A program made the position numbers and the translations under genes. The notes beneath the pieces are model-generated. The model did no database searches, was not told the origin of the DNA, and saw nothing but the letters and a program-made list of their open reading frames with translations. From NCBI GenBank assembly GCA_026770585.1, contig MU647786.1:46610-57182 (forward strand): a stretch of 10,573 nt of DNA, written 5' to 3'. Source of the DNA: Baffinella frigidus (lineage: Eukaryota; Cryptophyceae; Cryptomonadales; Baffinellaceae). Shown here piece by piece: positions 5,707-10,573 of this stretch; the first letter of the stretch is position 1; every line of letters begins with the position of its first letter.

Positions 5707-6126
5707 TTAGGATTCCTGGACCATCCCCTTCCTGATTTCGATTTCGTAGTTGAATCTGTCGAGCTGAGTCTGGAGGCGATCGAATCGGTTCTTGGTGGTG
5801 TTGTAGCGACTCTGGGCCATATCCTGCTTGTCGGTGAGCTTCTCTTGGTCCATGGATTTGTAAGGACGGCGCACGGTCCTCTTGGCGGGGGTCTTCTTGA
5901 CGGGGGTCTTCTTGGGAGTCTTCTTGATGGCGAGTGCCTTCCTGGGGGTTTTCATGGACGCTGGTGTCTTTGAGACAGACTTGGTCCTGCAGAGTGCGGC
6001 AGGCAGGGCCTCTTCGTCATTCTCAGCGTCTTCGTCATTCTCAGAGTCCTCGGACTCAGAGGCGGACACACAGGGGGTCTCATCGATGTGTTCTACAGTG
6101 AGATCGACCGGACCGGAATCAGACAT
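5707..6126 (-). CDS. Small acidic/basic histone-tail-like protein
   Basis: ATG 6126 (MSDSGPVDLT) to TAA 5707-5709, 139 residues; the frame extends upstream but contains no earlier ATG. Three segments are clear. Residues 22-40 are acidic (SESEDSENDEDAENDEEA, with an 18-base duplication at 6011-6046). Residues 49-90 are basic and rich in the TP dipeptide, with KKTP repeats, as in histone H1 tails and other DNA-compacting proteins. Residues 92-135 are a charged helix with a coiled-coil look. The basic part probably binds DNA, and the TP sites are possible kinase targets. This could be a virion DNA-packaging protein or a chromatin mimic; neither is proven, and homology to histone H1 is not implied since such composition evolves repeatedly. 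Four ACACGTGT boxes lie upstream (6207-6303). Confidence 0.7.
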   Translation of the reverse strand: MSDSGPVDLTVEHIDETPCVSASESEDSENDEDAENDEEALPAALCRTKSVSKTPASMKTPRKALAIKKTPKKTPVKKTPAKRTVRRPYKSMDQEKLTDKQDMAQSRYNTTKNRFDRLQTQLDRFNYEIEIRKGMVQES

Positions 6127-6446
6127 GTTTCGTGGGTGGTGTTCGTGGGTGGTGTTTGGTGAGACGCAGGGTGTCTCAACTCTGTTTTTTAAGGGTTCGT
6201 CTCCACACACGTGTTTTGGCGTTTAAGTGGAGTTTTGTTTTACACGTGTTGGGTGTAAATTGTTTTTTACACGTGTTGGGTTTAAATTGTTTTTTACACG
6301 TGTTGTGTTGATTTTTTTTAGTTTTTTAAAACGTGTTTATATGATCAACCTATTATGTTTAAATTGGTTTGATATGATACCGCGAATCCTGTGCTTGAAC
6401 GTATCCTTCACGAAGCTTGTCGGGATTGATGGATCTACATACCCCA
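6127..6446. other. 320-base non-coding stretch with promoter repeats
   Basis: It holds a duplicated CGTGGGTGGTGTT leader motif (6131-6158), the ACACGTGT array, T-rich tracts and a further AACGTGTTTATA element near 6329-6341. At its right end, a minus-strand frame from 6446 down to 6337 is open in a register different from the neighbouring 477-residue gene and may be its displaced C-terminus. Confidence 0.5.
6207..6303. promoter_or_regulatory. Four ACACGTGT palindromes, three in a 27-base tandem array
   Basis: ACACGTGT occurs at 6207, 6242, 6269 and 6296. The last three lie in 27-base repeats of ACACGTGTTGGGTKTAAATT plus a T-rich end. CACGTG is the core of E-box/G-box sites bound by bHLH factors in animals, fungi and plants. 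The array lies upstream of the minus-strand gene starting at 6126, with a TATA-like CTTAAAAAAC between (about 6183-6191). Function is inferred. Confidence 0.55.
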
Positions 6447-7880
6447 TCAAGTTCTCGATATATTTCGTGTAAGAGGACTTTCTGGGTCGTAAATGTGCAG
6501 AGCAGTACATTCTTGACAACAGAAATATTTTATGTCGCGGATACAGAGCAACTTGCCAAACACGTTGACTCTCACCACGGTATCGTCTGATTTGCAGTTG
6601 GCACATGAAATATGCATCGTTTTGGTGTCCATACGAAGTTTTGAGACGCGTTGTAGTATGCGCGTGTTGGGTCCGTGGGCACATTTGAGGCATATGTGCT
6701 TCTCACATGCACTCAGAACTGGGAACAGGGATTCGGAGAACTTGTCCACAATCCGTGAGGCTTGGGTGGTCACCAGGTTCCATGGTAGCGCGTGGGTTTG
6801 AACAGTTTGGTGTATCATTTCTGTTGTCGAGGTATGTGAATGTGATTGTATCTGGGAGTCTGTGCACACTACGTGTGCACGCAGGGCGGCGTGTATGTGC
6901 TCTGGTCGTACAACCCCTAATTTCCCAGGTGTAGGAGCCGTGATTAGCTGGGTGCGACACATACGTGAGACGCGGTCGAGCGAGGACAAGCAGACCGTGT
7001 TGATGTATTGCCAGCTCCAATCTGTAGATTGCACACAGCTTTGCCGTACGTGGTCGCATAGGGTGATACACGCGATGTCGTAGCTGGGTAGGAAATTCGC
7101 ATGCCTTGTAAGAAATTCGTTCTCTACAAGACAGAAGTCTGCACGCATGTTGATAATATATTCCGTGAAACTCAGTCGCAGTAGATCATGCGAAGCTCTC
7201 AAAAATTGGCACTGTGTGTCGAACGAAGATGTATGCAACTGATAGATACAACCCGCTATGGCAACGCGAGTCTGCCAAATTGGTTGCTTGGAGGAACGTG
7301 GATACAATCCAAGCAGTGTTGCTTGAATCAAGTTGAGACACACACTTGCCTCGACGTGGCACATGGGAGGTGTAGGATTTCCGCGACGTATACGACTCTT
7401 TCTCTTCAAAGGGGATAGCAACTGAATGTAGTATGAGATGATCCCGGTCACGGGGTTCGACGTAAATGAAAATGGAATGAATCTAGTGATATCCGGGAGT
7501 GTGTGGTATTGGAGGACGTCAATTTCGCTGGGTCGTATTTTTTGTAGTACGTCCCATGGGAGACTATGTTCACACGCACATGCAATGAGGTATGTATCGA
7601 TTGTGAGTTGAATTGCGCGGTCGCCGTGTTTTAGGCGGCAGTGTAGGTTATGGAGTGTGGCATCGACACCAGCGTCTGTCGTACAGAATGATCCGGTTTT
7701 GACCGGGTACGTGCCAGGTGTGTGGTATGAGGGCTCAGATTTGGAGGGAGTGGCGGATCTTGTTGATGAATCCGTCTCAGAGTCATAGTTGGAGCTGTCT
7801 TGGTTCTTGTCTTGGTTCGTATGTGTGGCATGGGGTCTGTTTTGATCGAAACGAAGGACACCCTCGTCATCCACCACCAT
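6447..7880 (-). CDS. Hypothetical protein with C-terminal cysteine cluster
   Basis: ATG 7880 (MVVDDEGVLRFDQN) to TGA 6447-6449, 477 residues. The N-terminal 70 residues are hydrophilic and Ser/Thr/Asn-rich, probably disordered. The middle 320 residues are helical-looking and contain scattered cysteines and tryptophans. The last 86 residues contain Cys pairs ICLKC (397, 400), CANC (426, 429) and CQEC (455, 458), with extra cysteines at 392, 446 and 454; their spacing suggests one or two zinc-binding ribbons or knuckles. Viral proteins with such a tail are often transcription or nucleic-acid-binding factors, but I cannot place this one in a family. It starts 60 bases after the stop of the upstream gene on the same strand. 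The last nine residues may be out of frame: the -1 register continues open for a further 36 codons to 6337. Confidence 0.75.
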   Translation of the reverse strand: MVVDDEGVLRFDQNRPHATHTNQDKNQDSSNYDSETDSSTRSATPSKSEPSYHTPGTYPVKTGSFCTTDAGVDATLHNLHCRLKHGDRAIQLTIDTYLIACACEHSLPWDVLQKIRPSEIDVLQYHTLPDITRFIPFSFTSNPVTGIISYYIQLLSPLKRKSRIRRGNPTPPMCHVEASVCLNLIQATLLGLYPRSSKQPIWQTRVAIAGCIYQLHTSSFDTQCQFLRASHDLLRLSFTEYIINMRADFCLVENEFLTRHANFLPSYDIACITLCDHVRQSCVQSTDWSWQYINTVCLSSLDRVSRMCRTQLITAPTPGKLGVVRPEHIHAALRAHVVCTDSQIQSHSHTSTTEMIHQTVQTHALPWNLVTTQASRIVDKFSESLFPVLSACEKHICLKCAHGPNTRILQRVSKLRMDTKTMHISCANCKSDDTVVRVNVFGKLLCIRDIKYFCCQECTALHIYDPESPLTRNISRT

Positions 7881-7891
7881 CTGATTGGAAC

Positions 7892-7916
7892 ACAACACGG
7901 ATTGAAGGCGTGTTGT
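7892..7916. other. 8-bp inverted repeat between two minus-strand genes
   Basis: ACAACACG (7892-7899) and CGTGTTGT (7909-7916) form a perfect stem around a 9-base loop in the 59-base gap between the stop at 7940 and the ATG at 7880. The arms contain the same GTGTTGT motif seen in the hairpin at 567-594. It may form in the leader of the 477-residue gene. Role unknown. Confidence 0.4.
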
Positions 7917-7939
7917 TGAATTCTTCAGAGGATGGACGA

Positions 7940-9079
7940 TCAGTGCTGTAGGGGCACCTTGGATGACGAGGGTCCTTGAAAATCCTCATAGTATACATTG
8001 TGTTGGTGTACATGACGTGTGCCGTTCTGTGAATATACTGAGTATTTGTGACGGTTGTGAGCAACGATGGGGAGCGGCATGTTCTGAATGGATCCATTTT
8101 GAGGACAGATAAGCATCGCCTCGCGCGCGTACTCACCTGGTTGCTGGCACAGGTTCCCGTACCGCTGAATGAATCCCCTGAATCGGTGTCCATTGTACAC
8201 CATGTTGTAGAACATCTCCTGGGTTGTACGTCTACTGCACAGAACACACATCTGTGGCGTCTCATCACCATTCGCAACATCGATGTTCAGTGTGAATTCT
8301 ACACCGACAAATGGCATGTTTGTATCTATGAAGTTGAACTCACATGTGTCTCCACATACACACTTGCGCTCGTGGTTGTACATTGGCTCTCGCATGAAAC
8401 TTTCTTCGTAGGCACGTGTCACGACTGGGACAGAATTTTTACAGTGTGTGTCGTCTGTGAATACTTGATTCAACATTTGTTGATATGGGAGTCGCGATAC
8501 GAGTGTCTGTATGTTGAGTACGATCGGAACATGTGATACGTATGTGTCTTTACTTTGTGGGGGTTCGATGAACATTCTGGAGTGTGTATCCGTTTTTGTC
8601 GTTGGAACAGACACCAGTCTCGAATCGGGATGGACCAACTCGAGCGTGACCGGATCGAGATTGACCGGATCGAGAGTGACCGGATCGAGAGTGACCGGAT
8701 CGAGAGTGACCGGATCGAGAGTGACCGGATCGAGAGGGACCAAATCGACAGTGTCGATTCGAGCGTCAACGTCTTGATCAATGGTGCGCTGGCGCTTAGT
8801 CAGTGTCTCTCCCATATCCGTGTCCATATCCACACCGTCTGGTATGATACCACCACTCGCTGATGTCAGTTTCGGTCGCTTGGGGCGTCTCTTTCGTGTG
8901 TGTATTTCTGGGTCAACTGGTCGTGATTGTGTTCCCCATTGTTCAGGAAATTTCAACATTGTGGTTTTGCTATGTGTATGTGCGTCATTTTTCTCTGCCA
9001 GGGTGTTTCGTTCTATTTTTAACAAAAGTCGACCCGATGTGGGGTTTTGAAGAGTTCTTGAAGAGTTCAATAAATACAT
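7940..9079 (-). CDS. Cys-rich hypothetical protein with LDPVT repeats
   Basis: ATG 9079 to TGA 7940-7942, 379 residues. The in-frame ATG at 8959 (residue 41, MLKFPEQWG) is a good alternative start, since a TATA-like TATTTATT (about 9068-9076) lies inside the first codons of the longer form. A basic run TRKRRPKRPK (61-70) is a likely nuclear signal. Residues 115-147 consist of LDPVT repeats from a 15-base minisatellite. The C-terminal 150 residues look like a folded, conserved domain: CVCGDTC (240-246), CVLC (278-281), QRYGNLC (305-311), GEYAREAMLICP (315-326) and MPLPIVAHNRHKY (334-346). The Cys pairs suggest a metal site, and the density of aromatic and charged landmarks suggests real constraint. 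I cannot name the family. Its stop lies 59 bases from the next minus-strand start. Confidence 0.78.
   Translation of the reverse strand: MYLLNSSRTLQNPTSGRLLLKIERNTLAEKNDAHTHSKTTMLKFPEQWGTQSRPVDPEIHTRKRRPKRPKLTSASGGIIPDGVDMDTDMGETLTKRQRTIDQDVDARIDTVDLVPLDPVTLDPVTLDPVTLDPVTLDPVNLDPVTLELVHPDSRLVSVPTTKTDTHSRMFIEPPQSKDTYVSHVPIVLNIQTLVSRLPYQQMLNQVFTDDTHCKNSVPVVTRAYEESFMREPMYNHERKCVCGDTCEFNFIDTNMPFVGVEFTLNIDVANGDETPQMCVLCSRRTTQEMFYNMVYNGHRFRGFIQRYGNLCQQPGEYAREAMLICPQNGSIQNMPLPIVAHNRHKYSVYSQNGTRHVHQHNVYYEDFQGPSSSKVPLQH
8648..8752. repeat. 15-base minisatellite, seven units
   Basis: Units of GACCGGATCGAGAGT start at 8648, 8663, 8678, 8693, 8708, 8723 and 8738; the outer ones are degenerate and the inner ones nearly identical. 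On the minus strand they encode LDPVT repeats. The near-identity suggests recent expansion. Confidence 0.85.
9068..9076 (-). promoter_or_regulatory. TATA-like TATTTATT
   Basis: Minus strand reads GTATTTATTGAAC. It is about 105 bases upstream of ATG 8959 and overlaps the first codons of the longer form starting at 9079. If it is the TATA box, translation starts at 8959. Confidence 0.3.
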
Positions 9080-9098
9080 CTAAAACTCTCCTAGTAAT

Positions 9099-10130
9099 TC
9101 AGTCGACCTTTCGAGAGCATTTGATAGCACTGACGTTGACAGTTGTGATGATCACTATGAGTCCGAATAGGATAGGAATACCATCCACAGAACCAATGGC
9201 CTCGATGTACGCCTGGGTATCTGAGATAATCCCATTGAGGGCAACGAGGAACATTAGATCTTGCAGCCATGGTGTGGCGTCTATGATACTACTCCTTCCA
9301 GCAAACTCTGAAGGTAAATTGGATAATACCAAGATCATGGCAGCTAATGTAGTACCATCGATGTGAACATCACTCAAGATCTTGCTAACGAATGAAGCTG
9401 TTCTCCAAGTTGTAAACTGTCGAATGCCATTCATGTCAGGAGCGATGGCCTGAAAGTTCCATAGAACACAGAAACAACCAAGTACGATAGAAAGGTCGCA
9501 AAACGAGTCGCCTGATTCAACAAACGCCTGCGACGTGAACGCATCAAATACCACCAGGTCGAACGCTTGTAAACAATTTGATATTATTCGTTTGGATATC
9601 CTTCCAGCACGTCTATCGAGTTGCATGTGTATCTGAGGGGATACCAATATGGACATCAGTGAGACCAATGTAAACAGGCGGCTTGTGTGGAGTGGGTCGA
9701 GTAACCCCCCCATGTTGGTAGCGTAGGCGTACGTAACCTGGGAAGCGAACGAATCGCCATCGTCCTCGTCTGTCACGCTTTTGGGTACTAATGTAAGTGT
9801 GCAGAGTATTGCGAAACCCTTCAGAAAGAGCACGACCTTGTTCATTGAATCCATCGCATTACTTGGGCCTGTGTCCAAGGCGGCTCTCATGATGGCGTGT
9901 GTGAAAACAAAAAGTGTTATACGTCGCAAGCAAGAGAGTACTCTTGAAATTGTATTTGTTTTGAAAGTATGCAACAAGGTCATACATATCACATTGACAC
10001 TACCATAGATAATGGCGACCCATACCATGGGCACGATATCTTGCATCCCATTTAGGAGCAAACGGATCAAGGACATCATTATGACTCGTTCTATACGATT
10101 TGTTATGGCCAAGAGTCGCTGTATAAACAT
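9099..10130 (-). CDS. Multi-pass membrane protein
   Basis: ATG 10130 (MFIQRLLAIT) to TGA 9099-9101, 343 residues; the frame extends six codons upstream without an ATG. Hydrophobic segments suited to membrane spans lie at about 33-53, 98-115, 213-230, 259-272, 291-303 and 318-336, with weaker ones at 71-83 and 151-164, so six to eight spans. An acidic loop, TDEDDGDSF (120-128), and a basic loop, LDRRAGRISKR (171-181), separate them. There is no cleavable signal peptide: the N-terminus is an amphipathic, arginine-containing helix. No transporter or channel signature was recognised. In a large virus such a protein would sit in the envelope, an inner virion membrane or a host membrane. It is divergently arranged from the gene at 10312 across a repeat-rich promoter. 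Confidence 0.78.
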   Translation of the reverse strand: MFIQRLLAITNRIERVIMMSLIRLLLNGMQDIVPMVWVAIIYGSVNVICMTLLHTFKTNTISRVLSCLRRITLFVFTHAIMRAALDTGPSNAMDSMNKVVLFLKGFAILCTLTLVPKSVTDEDDGDSFASQVTYAYATNMGGLLDPLHTSRLFTLVSLMSILVSPQIHMQLDRRAGRISKRIISNCLQAFDLVVFDAFTSQAFVESGDSFCDLSIVLGCFCVLWNFQAIAPDMNGIRQFTTWRTASFVSKILSDVHIDGTTLAAMILVLSNLPSEFAGRSSIIDATPWLQDLMFLVALNGIISDTQAYIEAIGSVDGIPILFGLIVIITTVNVSAIKCSRKVD

Positions 10131-10162
10131 TATCGTGTGTAGAACCAACCTCCTGATTTACC

Positions 10163-10229
10163 CTGATATATGTGCTGTGCTACATGTGCTCTGATACATG
10201 TGCCTGATATATGTGTTCTGAAATATGTT
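10163..10229. promoter_or_regulatory. CTGATATATGTG repeat array in a divergent promoter
   Basis: Five related units occur: CTGATATATGTG (10163), GCTACATGTG (10179), CTGATACATGTG (10191), CTGATATATGTG (10204) and CTGAAATATGTT (10218). On the minus strand they read CACATATATCAG, giving TATA-like cores about 35 bases before ATG 10130. Spacing is 12-16 bases. Confidence 0.55.
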
Positions 10230-10234
10230 TCCAT

Positions 10235-10247
10235 AAAACACTGTTTT
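10235..10247. promoter_or_regulatory. Palindrome AAAACA-C-TGTTTT
   Basis: A perfect 13-base inverted repeat lies between the CTGATATATGTG array and the TATTTAAG box in the divergent promoter. The symmetry is that of a dimeric regulator site, but a chance palindrome in AT-rich DNA is also possible. Confidence 0.3.
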
Positions 10248-10264
10248 GTTAGGATGATCATGTC

Positions 10265-10272
10265 TCTATTTA
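10265..10272 (+). promoter_or_regulatory. TATA-like box TATTTAAG
   Basis: CTCTATTTAAGCTGC lies about 45 bases before ATG 10312, so transcription would start near 10295. It fits a minimal TATA-driven viral promoter and supports the start chosen for the rightmost gene. Confidence 0.5.
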
Positions 10273-10311
10273 AGCTGCTTACCCGTGAGATACCCATAGG
10301 TATTTCATATT

Positions 10312-10573
10312 ATGAGTATGGAACCTACCTCGCTATCGGTAATGGATGACGCTACCAATGAATCTGTTCTTACAACGCAGCAACCGATTCGCATCACTCG
10401 CCGTTTTAATGTTAGTATCAACGGTTCTATGAATGACTTCGAGGCGATGGGTAGGACGGCCGCAACTTGGCAACCGGTTGACAACTGTCACACTGAACTT
10501 TTTGGTGTTGATGCTGATGGGGTTGGTCTGCATGGGAACGACCATGCGACTACCACCAACGCCATCGGAAATG
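10312..10573 (+). CDS. N-terminal part of an unidentified protein, runs off right edge
   Basis: ATG 10312 (MSMEPTSLSVMDD) opens a frame that continues through the end of the window, giving 87 residues. An in-frame TAG lies six codons upstream, and a TATTTAAG box lies about 45 bases upstream, so the start is well supported. The first 30 residues are polar and Thr/Ser/Gln-rich. From IRITRRFNVSINGS on, the sequence alternates hydrophobic and polar residues, as in beta strands, and continues with TAATWQPVDNCHTELFG. The composition resembles a structural or secreted protein, but I recognise no family and the rest is outside the window. Confidence 0.7.
   Translation, partial: MSMEPTSLSVMDDATNESVLTTQQPIRITRRFNVSINGSMNDFEAMGRTAATWQPVDNCHTELFGVDADGVGLHGNDHATTTNAIGN

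Noticed and set aside
6227-6472. Plus-strand frame with FTRVGFKLF repeats
   Set aside because: It starts at GTG and only translates the ACACGTGT promoter array.
8863-9366. Hydrophobic plus-strand frame of 167 codons
   Set aside because: It straddles the ends of two well-supported minus-strand genes; antisense of polar or membrane codons often looks hydrophobic.

Overview
The window looks like part of a eukaryotic large double-stranded DNA virus genome, or a virus-derived element. It is packed with intronless genes on both strands. Start codons follow TATA-like boxes (for example 548-559 and 10265-10272) rather than Shine-Dalgarno sites. AATAAA poly(A) signals sit on or just after several minus-strand stops (308-313, 634-639, 1542-1547, 5570-5575). 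Low-complexity, repeat-rich proteins and an ankyrin protein are typical of such viruses. I see no capsid, polymerase or packaging gene, so I do not assign a family; an animal or algal host is equally possible from this sequence.

Layout from left to right. A gene on the minus strand runs off the left edge (1-239). It is followed by a tiny acidic minus-strand gene (309-497) with a clear TATA box. Next is a region where a plus-strand gene (677-1075) lies antisense to the 3' half of a minus-strand reading frame (635-1429). Then come a minus-strand DEDDy 3'-5' exonuclease (1551-2237) and, 10 bases upstream of it, a reading frame with no ATG (2248-2616) that may need a +1 frameshift. A GC-rich island follows: an ankyrin-repeat protein on minus (2780-4009) and a repeat-built protein on plus (4350-5531), separated by a duplicated AT-rich divergent promoter region (4045-4273).

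The right half returns to moderate GC. It holds a small histone-tail-like acidic/basic protein on minus (5707-6126) behind four ACACGTGT boxes, then three closely spaced minus-strand genes: a 477-residue protein with a C-terminal cysteine cluster (6447-7880), a protein with an LDPVT minisatellite and a conserved-looking Cys domain (7940-9079), and a multi-pass membrane protein (9099-10130). A repeat-rich divergent promoter separates these from a plus-strand gene running off the right edge (10312-10573).

Only the exonuclease and the ankyrin protein can be assigned to families with confidence. The joint theme is nucleic-acid and host interaction: one nuclease, a DNA-binding-like basic protein, two cysteine-rich proteins that could bind zinc, and an ankyrin protein of the kind used by large viruses as a host-protein adaptor. 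No operon-like metabolic or defence system is visible. The most distinctive signals are regulatory repeats, tandem in-frame expansions in many genes, and three places where the reading frame looks interrupted.
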